Below are positions 1 through 7,415 of a stretch of 54,408 bases of DNA, one piece after another. Each line of letters opens with the position of its first letter. The first letter of the stretch is position 1. The stretch is from NCBI GenBank assembly GCA_021776655.1, contig JAJFFK010000038.1, forward strand, positions 1 through 54,408. Direction: 5' to 3'. The notes beneath the pieces were generated by a model. The model had not been told where the DNA came from, ran no database searches, and saw only the letters and a program-made list of their open reading frames with translations. The position numbers and the translations under genes were made by a program. The stretch is from Henriciella sp. (GTDB lineage Bacteria; Pseudomonadota; Alphaproteobacteria; Caulobacterales; Hyphomonadaceae).

Positions 1-114
1 TATCTACCATCAACGCGGCCCACTCCCGGCTTGGCAACCTCCTCGCCATGGATACCCGCCTGCGCGGGCATCGGCGGGTTTTGGGGGATTGGGGGCGGGA
101 GAATGGGAGGTGAG

Positions 115-335
115 CTCTGGTTTTGCCGCGCGCTAAGGCTCTGGTTTTGCCTCGCGCTAAGCGCCTTCGGCGCAGCGAGGCGAAGCAGGTTCCGTATCGG
201 GCTTCGCCCTCACATGAACCGGGCTCAGGGCTCTGGTTTTGCCTCGCGCTAAGCGCCTTGCGGCGCAGCGAGGCGCAGCGAGGCGCAGCGGGTTCCGTAT
301 CGGGCTTCGCCCTCACATGAACCGGGCTCAGGGCT
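115..335. repeat. repeat A, tandem units of composite module copy 1
   Basis: Two units of about 92-107 bp lie head to tail (about 137-228 and 229-335), preceded by a partial unit from 115. Each starts GGCTCTGGTTTTGCCTCGCG, carries CGCTAAGCGCC and ends TTCGCCCTCACATGAACC then GGGCTCAGGGCT. The second unit contains an internal triplication of a GCAGCGAGGC-like decamer. Related units recur at 4060-4230. Confidence 0.8.
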
Positions 336-367
336 GTTTTTCTCTTACTCTCTCTCCTCACCCTCCA

Positions 368-582
368 TTGTCATCCCGGACGCGGAGCGATCCGGGACCC
401 AGGGACGCTTGGCACTGGGTCCCGGATATTTGCTGACGCAAATTCCGGGATGACAATTTGATATGGAGAAGCACAGTCCCCAACCCCGATTGTCCCGGAC
501 TTGATCCGGGATCTCTCGCAGGGCTCCCGGTCACCGTGGCACGAGACTCCGGATCAAGCCCGGAGCCATCGGAGACGTGAAC
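368..582 (+). repeat. B-C core of composite repeat module, copy 1
   Basis: B (368-456) is bounded by TTGTCATCCCGGA and TCCGGGATGACAA and folds into two hairpins around GATCCGGGACCCAG and CTGGGTCCCGGAT. C (488-582) contains CCCGGACTTGATCCGGGA and CTCCGGATCAAGCCCGGAG, again palindromic. The whole B-C block of about 215 bp is present in reverse orientation at 4237-4452, including a recognisable spacer between B and C. Confidence 0.85.
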
Positions 583-740
583 AGCCCTGAGCCCGATCCA
601 TCGCGTAGGCGAAGCCGGAGCGGGTGACCTGCTTCGCGAAGCGTGCCCGCAGGGCTTAGCGCTTCGCGAAACAAACCACGTGCCACGAAGACCGGACCAG
701 CGGTGGGAGATCCCGGGTCAAGCCTGGAGCCATTGGAGTT
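580..740 (+). repeat. D arm of composite repeat module, copy 1
   Basis: It starts ACAGCCCTGAGCCC, then GGCGAAGCCGGAGCGGGTGA, GCTTAGCGCTTCGCG and CAAACCACG. It matches 4464-4660 in the same orientation. By eye it is also a diverged reverse complement of repeat A (shared AGCCCTGAGCCC, GGCGAAGCC, GCTTAGCGC), so A and D form imperfect inverted arms around the B-C core. Confidence 0.75.
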
Positions 741-768
741 AGGCAAAATTCAAGCGCTAGCGGTGAAG

Positions 769-1119
769 CTACTCCGCTGCCCGGATGCAGTCGAGGCATC
801 TGGTCAGGGCGGGGTTGAAGGTCAGGCGTTTGAGGGTGATGGCCTCGCCGCACTCGGCGCAATAGCCATATTCGTCGCTTTCCAGTCGGGGCAGGGTCGC
901 CTCAAGCAGGCGTTTGCGTTGCAACCGCCGCGCGCGGGTCGCCTTGGACATCGCCTGTTGCTGCATCGCATCCATCCGCGACAGACGGCCAACGCTTTGC
1001 TGATCAAGTTCGAGGGGTTTGTGATCGCTGGATGTGCTCGCTTCGACCGCATGGATCTCGGCAATCTCAGCAAGGATGGCGCTGCGCAGGGCGGTGAGGT
1101 CGGACGCGGTGAGAGACAT
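769..1119 (-). CDS. DksA/TraR-type C4 zinc-finger protein
   Basis: This 116-residue protein has the C4 zinc finger of the DksA/TraR family: Cys87-x2-Cys90 and Cys108-x2-Cys111, with the family sequence YCAECGEAI between. The preceding part is helical and charged (Arg/Gln-rich around 60-75). The family binds in the RNA polymerase secondary channel and modulates transcription initiation. At 116 residues it is shorter than E. coli DksA (about 151), closer to the TraR/YbiI size range, and the first part of the coiled coil is reduced, so classical DksA activity is uncertain. It stands alone; the F1 palindromic repeat lies directly upstream and no good Shine-Dalgarno is visible before the ATG. Confidence 0.85.
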   Translation of the reverse strand: MSLTASDLTALRSAILAEIAEIHAVEASTSSDHKPLELDQQSVGRLSRMDAMQQQAMSKATRARRLQRKRLLEATLPRLESDEYGYCAECGEAITLKRLTFNPALTRCLDCIRAAE

Positions 1120-1172
1120 GCTGGGAGACTACCGCCAACTTCACGCTCTGCCCAGCGGGGTGATGGGGCCTC

Positions 1173-1239
1173 GTAGGGCGGGCCTTGGCCCGCCATCGAG
1201 AGAGTAGTGCCTGCCACGGCGGGCCAAGGCCCGCCCTAC
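1173..1239. repeat. F-type palindromic repeat, copy 1
   Basis: Two perfectly inverted 22-bp arms begin GTAGGGCGGGCC and end GGCCCGCCCTAC (1173-1194 and 1218-1239). Each arm is itself nearly palindromic. The same element is found at 54159-54226. It lies in the upstream region of the DksA/TraR gene. Confidence 0.85.
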
Positions 1240-1275
1240 GGACGCGAAGCGTTGTGGCTGAGGTTATGCCGTCAA

Positions 1276-1788
1276 TCAAAATTCGAGCGCGAACTTATCA
1301 TTTAAACCACGAATAAACTCGAATGCTTCTTGAGTAAGTAGACTCATGCTTGACATAAGCGGGGGTACATCCGAGATATGAAGTTGCAATTTGTCTTCAT
1401 GCCAAGGGTCGTCCCCTAAAGGGCGAAACATCCTAATGACCCAAGTTTGTTCTTCTGCGTAGTATTTGACGAACCCGTGAGAAAGAAAATTTCGGAGTTC
1501 GATTTTCTCTTCCATGCGAGTGGCTAGTCGCGTGGCTTGTGGCGAATAGGGTTGTAAAATTGCTTCGGATTCGAAAGTGCCGATGATCGCTTTGATTCTA
1601 GATTCAATCCGATAGGGTAGTTTGACAGCCTGAAAGCCTATGGATTTGCTCTTCGTGAGTTGTGAGATTAGTCGCCCAAACATAAACTCAACTTGAGCGA
1701 ATGACGTCAAGAAACCTCCACGAAAAGTCTTAAAGTCCTCGACGAGTGCTTTGGTTAGATCGGATGGTTGCTGATTAACCAGCGGCAT
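1276..1788 (-). CDS. HEPN-motif hypothetical protein
   Basis: A 170-residue protein that I do not recognise as a named family. It is predicted largely helical and contains RNFLSH at residues 99-104, which fits the R(N)x3-H signature of HEPN ribonuclease domains, placed after a long charged helix (ATRMEEKIEL) as in those domains. The coding sequence is visibly richer in A+T than its neighbours, a hint of acquisition. The start codon lies 3 bp after the argG stop (TGATGAATG), with no independent Shine-Dalgarno, so translation may depend on argG. HEPN proteins include toxins, RNases and non-catalytic binders; the motif alone does not decide which. Confidence 0.6.
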   Translation of the reverse strand: MPLVNQQPSDLTKALVEDFKTFRGGFLTSFAQVEFMFGRLISQLTKSKSIGFQAVKLPYRIESRIKAIIGTFESEAILQPYSPQATRLATRMEEKIELRNFLSHGFVKYYAEEQTWVIRMFRPLGDDPWHEDKLQLHISDVPPLMSSMSLLTQEAFEFIRGLNDKFALEF

Positions 1789-1791
1789 TCA

Positions 1792-3036
1792 TCACCCATT
1801 CTTCCCAAACTTCCGGTCTCTCCCGGCCAATATCCGCAGCCGCAACGCGTTCAGTTTGATGAACCCTTCCGCGTCTTTTTGGTCATACGCGCCGTGGTCG
1901 TCTTCAAATGTCACGATGTCTTCGCGGTAGAGGGAGTAGGGGCTGGAGCGGCCGATCAGGTGGACGCCGCCTTTGTAGAGTTTCAGCTTGACCTCACCAG
2001 AGACATAGCGCTGCGAATGGTCAATCGCGGCCTGTAGCATTTCGCGCTCCGGGCTCCACCAGAAGCCATTATAGATCAGCTCGGCATAGTTCGGCATGAG
2101 CTCGTCTTTGAGGTGACCCGCGCCGCGATCGAGCGTGATCGATTCCATGCCGCGATGCGCGGTTAGCAGAATGGTGCCGCCGGGGGTCTCGTAAATGCCG
2201 CGTGACTTCATCCCGACAAAGCGGTTCTCCAGCAAGTCGAGGCGGCCAATGCCGTGCTTGCGGCCATAGGCGTTGAGCGCGGTGAGCAGGGTGGCGGGGC
2301 TCATCTTCTCGCCATTGATCGCGGTCGGATCGCCTTTTTCGAAAGCGATCGTGATGATTTCAGGCTGGTCGGGGGCGTCTTCCGGCGCGATGGTGCGCAT
2401 ATGCACGAATTCCGGCGCGGGCTCGTTAGGGTCTTCGAGGACTTTGCCTTCCGACGACGAGTGCAGCAGGTTGGCGTCAACGCTGAACGGTGCGTCGCCG
2501 CGTTTGTCGGTGGCGATTTCGATACCGTGTTCCTCAGCGAACTTGAGCAGATCGGTGCGCGACTTGAAGCTCCAATCGCGCCACGGGGCGATGACTTTAA
2601 TGTCGGGGTTGAGGCCGTAATAGCCAAGCTCGAACCGGACCTGATCATTGCCTTTGCCGGTCGCGCCATGACAGACCGCGTCGGCGCCCATCATGTCGGC
2701 AATCTCGATCTGGCGCTTGGCGATGAGCGGGCGGGCAATTGAAGTGCCGAGCAGGTAGACGCCCTCATAGACAGCATTGGCGCGAAACATCGGGAAGACG
2801 AAATCGCGCACGAACTCTTCGCGGACATCCTCGATGAAAATGTTTTCGGGTTTGACGCCCGCCGCGAGGGCTTTGGCGCGGGCCGGTTCGATCTCTTCGC
2901 CCTGGCCAAGATCGGCGGTGAAGGTGATCACCTCGCAGCCAAACTCGACCTGCAGCCATTTCAGGATGATTGAGGTGTCGAGGCCCCCGGAATAGGCAAG
3001 AACGACTTTTTTTGGCGCGCTGGGCGTAGAGGACAT
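1792..3036 (-). CDS. argG: argininosuccinate synthase
   Basis: ArgG condenses citrulline and aspartate with ATP to argininosuccinate, the penultimate step of arginine synthesis, in the cytoplasm. The 414-residue protein begins [10 protein letters not shown] and has the N-type ATP pyrophosphatase P-loop AYSGGLDTS near residues 13-21, followed by typical ArgG segments such as [13 protein letters not shown], the citrulline/aspartate-binding region. The ATG at 3036 is chosen over an upstream in-frame ATG at 3102 because GGAG lies 9-10 bases before it and the family starts just ahead of the P-loop. It is divergent from the VWA lipoprotein gene and followed after 3 bp by the HEPN-like ORF. Confidence 0.97.
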   Translation of the reverse strand: MSSTPSAPKKVVLAYSGGLDTSIILKWLQVEFGCEVITFTADLGQGEEIEPARAKALAAGVKPENIFIEDVREEFVRDFVFPMFRANAVYEGVYLLGTSIARPLIAKRQIEIADMMGADAVCHGATGKGNDQVRFELGYYGLNPDIKVIAPWRDWSFKSRTDLLKFAEEHGIEIATDKRGDAPFSVDANLLHSSSEGKVLEDPNEPAPEFVHMRTIAPEDAPDQPEIITIAFEKGDPTAINGEKMSPATLLTALNAYGRKHGIGRLDLLENRFVGMKSRGIYETPGGTILLTAHRGMESITLDRGAGHLKDELMPNYAELIYNGFWWSPEREMLQAAIDHSQRYVSGEVKLKLYKGGVHLIGRSSPYSLYREDIVTFEDDHGAYDQKDAEGFIKLNALRLRILAGRDRKFGKNG

Positions 3037-3121
3037 GGGGCCTGACTCCATCAAGGGGCTGATCTTTGCGCGCGGTATGGCGCGGGATGCGTCGCGGCGC
3101 AAGCGGGTCGCCTCATTTGCC

Positions 3122-3136
3122 TTAATTTTTGGTTAA
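3122..3136. promoter_or_regulatory. candidate CtrA binding site (TTAA-N7-TTAA)
   Basis: TTAATTTTTGGTTAA is an exact match to the full CtrA consensus of Caulobacterales. It sits in the divergent region between argG (start 3036) and the VWA lipoprotein (start 3215), about 80 bp from either start. Binding is inferred from the consensus only. Confidence 0.5.
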
Positions 3137-3214
3137 AATACCCCAATTGCGGCCTGATCTGCGCGTTTTTGCGGCGGATAGTCTGGCCACAAGATCAGAC
3201 AGGGAGACGACCAA

Positions 3215-3973
3215 ATGAACCGCGCCATCACGACAATTATCGCAGCCGTCGCTATCAGCGCCTGCGCCTATGGGGAGAGTCAGCCAATGACAATCAGTCC
3301 GCCAGACAAGATCAATTCGGTGAGTTCCTACATCCTGCTCGACCGCACCGGGTCAATGTCGGATATCTGGGATGAAGCCTTGAGCAGCGTCAACGCCTAC
3401 GCAACCGCCGTCGGCACCGTAGAAGACGGCGAAGCTGACGACCTGAACACGACGGTGACGCTGGCCGCGTTTGATTTCCAGGACGGATTTCAGTTTGACG
3501 TGCTGCGCTCTGGCATTGAGCCGGGCGCCTGGACAGAGGTCACCAATGATGAGGTCAGCCCACGCGGTATGACGCCGCTATTTGATGCGATCAATCGCAC
3601 CATCACCATGGCCGAAGCCGACAATCCGGAAAAAGCCGTGATCGTGGTCATGACCGATGGCTTCGAGAACTCGTCCCGCGAAGTTACCCGCGAAGGCGTC
3701 AGAGCAGCGCTCGACCGGGCCGAAGCGCGCGGCTGGGAAGTGGTCTTCCTTGGCGCAGAATTTGCCAGCTTTGGCGATGCTGAAGCGGTTGGCATTTCAG
3801 GCTCGAAACGAATGGCGGTGGGCGTTGGAAATTTCCAGGCGACACAAGAAACATTAGCCAGAAAGGCTCGGTCTTACGGTAAAGGCGACAGCGCCGACAT
3901 TATCTTTGACGAGGAAGATCGCGCCGAAGCCGGCGAAGAAGACGTCAAGGAGCGTACTGGCTCAAATCGCTAA
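3215..3973 (+). CDS. von Willebrand factor type A domain lipoprotein
   Basis: The 252-residue protein has a lipoprotein signal peptide with lipobox AISAC (Cys17), so it should be membrane-anchored on the periplasmic side. A VWA domain follows: MIDAS motif DRTGS (Asp43, Thr45, Ser47, a DxTxS variant), the MIDAS Thr in GMTPLFDAI and the Asp of VVMTDGFENSS. Such domains bind Mg2+-dependent protein ligands. The tail is acidic (EEDRAEAGEED). The ATG is preceded by GGGAGACGACCAA. A CtrA-type site lies about 80 bp upstream and a strong terminator about 50 bp downstream, so it is probably transcribed alone. The binding partner is unknown. Confidence 0.85.
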   Translation: MNRAITTIIAAVAISACAYGESQPMTISPPDKINSVSSYILLDRTGSMSDIWDEALSSVNAYATAVGTVEDGEADDLNTTVTLAAFDFQDGFQFDVLRSGIEPGAWTEVTNDEVSPRGMTPLFDAINRTITMAEADNPEKAVIVVMTDGFENSSREVTREGVRAALDRAEARGWEVVFLGAEFASFGDAEAVGISGSKRMAVGVGNFQATQETLARKARSYGKGDSADIIFDEEDRAEAGEEDVKERTGSNR

Positions 3974-4021
3974 AGCGTCAACGGCTCCCCGCAGGTGCCG
4001 GGACGCTCAGCGGGGCAAGAG

Positions 4022-4055
4022 AAGACGCAGGGCTAAATGCTCTGCGTCTTTTTGT
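4022..4055 (+). terminator. rho-independent terminator after VWA gene
   Basis: AAGACGCAG (4022-4030) pairs with CTGCGTCTT (4042-4050) around an 11-base loop that can itself pair partly (GGC/GCT), followed by TTTGTTTGTT. Confidence 0.85.
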
Positions 4056-4059
4056 TTGT

Positions 4060-4230
4060 TGCCGCGCTAAGCGCCTGCGGCGCACGCGGGACAGCGGGTT
4101 CCGTATCAGCGCTTTGCGCTGCCACATGAACCGGGCTCAGGGCTCTGATTCTCTCCCGCGCTAAGCGCCTTGCGGCGCACGCGGGACAGCAGGTTCCGTA
4201 TCGGGCTTCGCCCTCACATGAACCGAGTTC
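4060..4230. repeat. repeat A, tandem units of composite module copy 2
   Basis: Two units (about 4060-4140 and 4141-4230) match the A units at 115-335: CGCGCTAAGCGCC, then GGGACAGC variants, GTTCCGTATC and CACATGAACCGGGCTCAGGG. They lie directly after the VWA terminator in the same orientation as copy 1. Confidence 0.8.
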
Positions 4231-4236
4231 AAGACT

Positions 4237-4452
4237 GTTCACGTCTCCGATGGCTCCGGGCTTGATCCGGAGTCTCGTGCCACGGCGACCGGGAGCCCTG
4301 CGAGGGGTCCCGGATCAAGTCCGGGACAATCGGGACGGGGGGCTGTGCTCCCCCACATATAAATTGTCATCCCGGAATTTGCGTCAGCAAATATCCGGGA
4401 CCCAGGGACGCCGTGCACTGGGTCCCGGATCGCTACGCGTCCGGGATGACAA
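4237..4452 (-). repeat. B-C core of composite repeat module, copy 2 (inverted)
   Basis: This is the block found at 368-582 but in reverse orientation: C comes first (4237-4334, starting GTTCACGTCTCCGATGGCTC), then the spacer, then B (4363-4452, ending TCCGGGATGACAAA). The length is the same within a few bases. The flanking A and D segments keep the orientation they have in copy 1. Confidence 0.85.
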
Positions 4453-4463
4453 AGTTAGAGAGG

Positions 4464-4660
4464 GAGAGAAACAGCCCTGAGCCTGGTCCATCGCGTAGGC
4501 GAAGCCGGAGCGGGTGACCTGCTTCGCGAAGCGTGCCCGCAGGGCTTAGCGCTTCGCAAAACCTGAGAGCGCGGGGCAAAACAAACCACGGCCACGAAGA
4601 CCGAACCAGCGGCGGGAGATCCCGGGTCAAGCCCGGGACAGTCGGAGTTGCGGAGAGCAC
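4464..4660 (+). repeat. D arm of composite repeat module, copy 2
   Basis: It is nearly identical to 580-740 in its first 100 bases (GGCGAAGCCGGAGCGGGTGA, GCGTGCCCGCAGGGCTTAGC). It has an extra stretch of about 30 bases (CTGAGAGCGCGGGGC) before CAAACCACG and ends at GGTCAAGCCCGGGACAGTCG. Confidence 0.8.
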
Positions 4661-4721
4661 AGCCCTGAGCCTGGCACTGGGCTGTGCTCTGTCTTGTCAT
4701 TAGGGCAAGGGCGATTGCGGA

Positions 4722-4814
4722 TCATTCTGCGGCCTCCTTCAGGTCGTCATCGCCAGTGTCGCGGTCGAGCAGGCCGAGCAGGGAGTTTACAGCGTCTTCA
4801 TTGGCATCTGACCA
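4722..4814 (-). pseudogene. C-terminal gene remnant with coupled start
   Basis: An open stretch of 30 codons without a start encodes a gene-like acidic C-terminus (SLLGLLDRDTGDDDLKEAAE, then TGA). The stop overlaps an ATG in an ATGA arrangement at 4722-4725, and GGAGG lies a few bases before that ATG. This is the usual look of an operon junction. The downstream frame reads MIRNRPCPNDK and then enters the repeat at about 4690, where it ends. I infer the truncated junction of two former genes cut on one side by the repeat module. The family is not recognised. Confidence 0.35.
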
Positions 4815-4888
4815 CTAGCCATAGCCAAAGTGGGCGGGCGCGTGTATGCGCGCGCCAAAGACAGACATGCTTTCGAAAGTGCCTCCCG

Positions 4889-6712
4889 ATGACCGAACTG
4901 ACCTCGCTTCGCAATATCGCGATCATTGCCCACGTTGACCATGGCAAGACCACGCTGGTCGACTGCCTGCTCAAGCAATCAGGAACATTTCGTGCCAATG
5001 AGGCGACCGGCGAGCGGATGATGGACAGCAATGATCTCGAGCGTGAACGCGGGATCACCATTCTGGCCAAGACCACCAGTGTTGAATTTGAAGGCACACG
5101 GATCAATATTGTTGATACGCCCGGACACGCCGATTTTGGCGGCGAAGTTGAGCGTATTTTGAGCATGGTTGATGGGGTGATCGTGCTGGTCGATGCGTCC
5201 GAAGGCCCGATGCCACAAACCAAGTTCGTGGTCTCGAAAGCGTTGAAAATCGGTCTGCATCCAATCGTTGCGATTAACAAGATCGACAAGCCAGACCGGC
5301 GCCCGGACGAAGTGATCACCGAAGTGTTTGACCTGTTCGCGGCGCTTGATGCGACCGACGACCAGCTGGATTTCCCGATCCTGTACGGCTCAGCCAAGAA
5401 TGGCTGGATGGCCGATGAATATGAAACCCCAACTGACAATATGGACGATCTGTTCCGTCTCGTGGTGAAACATGTGCCGGAGCCAAGTGTTGAGCCGGGC
5501 CCGTTTCGGATGTTGGCGACGACGATTTCTGCGGACAATTTCCTTGGCCGTATCCTGACCGGACGAGTGGCGTCAGGAACGGTCAAACCAAACCAGAGCG
5601 TGAAAGTTCTAGCCGGTGACGGCTCTATAGTAGAGCAGGGCCGGGTGTCGAAAGTTCTGGCGTTTCGCGGTCTTGCGCGTGAGCCGATTGAAGAAGGCAT
5701 GGCGGGCGATATTATCTCGATCTCTGGCCTGCCCAAGGCGAATGTCGCCGACACGTTCGTCGACCTCAGCGTCACTGAACCGATTGAAGCGCAACCGATT
5801 GACCCGCCGACCATCTCGATGACGTTCCGCGTCAATGACAGCCCGCTGGCCGGGACCGAAGGCGACAAGGTGACGAGCCGGGTGATCTGGGCGCGTTTGC
5901 AGAAAGAAGCCGAAGGTAATGTCGCGCTGAAAGTTGAGCGCTCGACCGCATCCGAGAGCTTTGTCGTGTCAGGCCGGGGCGAGCTACAGCTGGCTGTTCT
6001 GATCGAGACGATGCGCCGCGAAGGCTTTGAGCTTGGCGTGTCGCGCCCGCAAGTGCTGATGCAGACAAGTGCGACCGGCGAGAAGCTGGAGCCGATTGAA
6101 GAAGTCGTGATCGACGTTGATGACGATTATTCCGGAACGGTTGTGCAGAAAATGGCCGAACGCAAAGCCGATATGACTGAGATGCGGCCATCCGGCGTGG
6201 GCCGTACGCGGGTTGTGTTCAATGCGCCGACACGCGGCCTGATCGGCTACCAAGGCGAACTGATGACCGACACACGCGGCACCGCGATCATGAACCGGAT
6301 TTTCCTCGAATACGCGCCGCACAAAGGCAAGATTCAAGGCCGCCGCACAGGCACGCTGATCGCCATGGAAACCGGCGAAGCGGTGGCCTTCGCGATGTGG
6401 AACCTGGAAGACCGTGGCCCGATGATGATCCATCCCGGCGACAAGGTCTATCAGGGCATGATTATCGGCCAGCACACCCGCGACAATGATTTGGAAGTCA
6501 ATGTGATGAAGGGCAAGAAGCTGACCAATATGCGCTCGTCCGGCACTGATGAAGCGGTGCGCCTGACGCCGCCGCTGCAGATGACGCTGGAAAAGTCACT
6601 GGCCTATATTTCCGACGATGAGCTGGTCGAAGTGACGCCGGATAATATCCGCCTGCGCAAAGTCCACCTTGACCCGCATGAACGCAAACGCGCGTCGAAG
6701 AAAGCGGTCTGA
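4889..6712 (+). CDS. typA: ribosome-associated GTPase TypA/BipA
   Basis: This 607-residue translational GTPase binds the ribosome and supports 50S assembly and stress or low-temperature growth. G motifs are AHVDHGKT (14-21), RERGITI, DTPGHADFGGEVER and NKIDKPD. Domains II, III and V and the TypA-specific C-terminal part follow (GLIGYQGEL, the conserved RSSGTDEAVRL). The ATG at 4889 is chosen because the protein then begins MTELTSLRNIAIIAH as in the family; the 65 codons further upstream are non-conserved and read into repeat-derived DNA. The Shine-Dalgarno is weak (GAAAG). Upstream lie the gene remnant and repeat module copy 2. Confidence 0.97.
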   Translation: MTELTSLRNIAIIAHVDHGKTTLVDCLLKQSGTFRANEATGERMMDSNDLERERGITILAKTTSVEFEGTRINIVDTPGHADFGGEVERILSMVDGVIVLVDASEGPMPQTKFVVSKALKIGLHPIVAINKIDKPDRRPDEVITEVFDLFAALDATDDQLDFPILYGSAKNGWMADEYETPTDNMDDLFRLVVKHVPEPSVEPGPFRMLATTISADNFLGRILTGRVASGTVKPNQSVKVLAGDGSIVEQGRVSKVLAFRGLAREPIEEGMAGDIISISGLPKANVADTFVDLSVTEPIEAQPIDPPTISMTFRVNDSPLAGTEGDKVTSRVIWARLQKEAEGNVALKVERSTASESFVVSGRGELQLAVLIETMRREGFELGVSRPQVLMQTSATGEKLEPIEEVVIDVDDDYSGTVVQKMAERKADMTEMRPSGVGRTRVVFNAPTRGLIGYQGELMTDTRGTAIMNRIFLEYAPHKGKIQGRRTGTLIAMETGEAVAFAMWNLEDRGPMMIHPGDKVYQGMIIGQHTRDNDLEVNVMKGKKLTNMRSSGTDEAVRLTPPLQMTLEKSLAYISDDELVEVTPDNIRLRKVHLDPHERKRASKKAV

Positions 6713-6755
6713 TTAACCCGGCCTTTTAATTCTGGGGTTTCATCCCTAGTTTCAA

Positions 6756-7208
6756 ATGATGAAACTACTGTCTCATCCTGGCGCGGGTTGGTCGGTTCGG
6801 CGGGCGACGGGCGTCGATTTTCCAGAGATCACCGCGATATTCCGCACCTGTCTGGAAGATTTTCCATGGCGCGGCCCGGCGCTTGAGGAGAGCTTGCGGC
6901 TTCGGATCGCGCTGGTCAGGACCGAGATCCTGGTCGCCGAAGAGGCGCAAGCCGGGGCGATTGGTTTTCTCGCACTGGAACGCAAAACGCCCTACGTCTC
7001 GCACCTGTTTGTGGACCCCGATTGGCAGTTTTGCGGCGTAGGGTCTGGCCTGTTAGAGGTCGCCCGCGACATTGCCCGGCGGCCTTTGCAACTCGATGTC
7101 GATGTCCTGAACCTGAAAGCCCAGGCGGCCTATCAGGCGCTAGGCTGGACGGTCGTAACCCCCGCAGGTGGACGCGCGGGCGACCAGATCAGAATGCTCG
7201 GCCCTTGA
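6756..7208 (+). CDS. GNAT family N-acetyltransferase
   Basis: The 150-residue protein shows the GNAT acetyl-CoA site: VSHLFVDPDW (beta4) followed by QFCGVGSGLL (Gln91, Gly94, Gly96), the Q/R-x-x-G-x-G/A pyrophosphate loop, then LDVDVLNLKAQAAYQALGW of motif B, which is common in RimI-like and amino-group acetyltransferases. The substrate is not predictable. It follows typA after 43 bp on the same strand and is separated from the convergent halogenase-like gene by repeat E1, which may act as a two-way terminator. Two adjacent ATGs (6756, 6759) are possible starts. Confidence 0.9.
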   Translation: MMKLLSHPGAGWSVRRATGVDFPEITAIFRTCLEDFPWRGPALEESLRLRIALVRTEILVAEEAQAGAIGFLALERKTPYVSHLFVDPDWQFCGVGSGLLEVARDIARRPLQLDVDVLNLKAQAAYQALGWTVVTPAGGRAGDQIRMLGP

Positions 7209-7260
7209 GGTAAGGGTGGGTTGCTTGCTTTTGGTCAGGAGGAGACATACCTCAAACCAG

Positions 7261-7355
7261 CCTCATCCTGAGCCTGTCGAAGGATAAAGGCGTGCTTACT
7301 GGTCTTCGCCACACGATTTTGGTGTCCCTCGCCCTTCGACAGGCTCAGGATGAGG
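7261..7355. repeat. E-type inverted repeat, copy 1
   Basis: Perfect 23-bp inverted arms, CCTCATCCTGAGCC-TGTCGAAGG at 7261-7283 and its complement at 7333-7355, are separated by about 49 bp. The element lies between two convergent genes. Related copies are at 9114-9206 and 49854-49949. Confidence 0.9.
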
Positions 7356-7415
7356 GACGAGGTGAGCTTGGTCCCCTCCGACACCGTTAGCGGACAACCC
7401 CCTCAAACACCAACC

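Larger units (their letters stand above)
1..768. other. gene-free repeat region at window start
   Basis: No convincing gene is seen in this stretch. From about 115 it is made of dispersed repeats, listed separately: tandem A units, an inverted B-C core and an A-related D arm. The first 110 bases hold a GC-rich palindromic patch around 46-80 (TACCCGCC...GGCGGG) of the kind scattered through alphaproteobacterial genomes. The open frames here run through the repeats, are Arg/Ala-rich and resemble each other only because the DNA is repeated. Confidence 0.7.

Noticed and set aside
115-740. Possible CRISPR array because of repeated units
   Set aside because: Units are about 100 bp, imperfect, few and palindromic in parts; no short equal repeats with unique spacers and no cas genes.
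643-1176. 177-residue open frame on plus across the DksA/TraR gene
   Set aside because: It is the antisense frame of the zinc-finger gene plus repeat DNA; no motif or ribosome binding site.
4798-5868. 356-residue minus frame across typA
   Set aside because: Antisense shadow of typA; Ser/Arg-rich with no recognisable domain.
6713-6745. Second CtrA-like site TTAA...TTAA after typA
   Set aside because: The spacing is 9, not 7.
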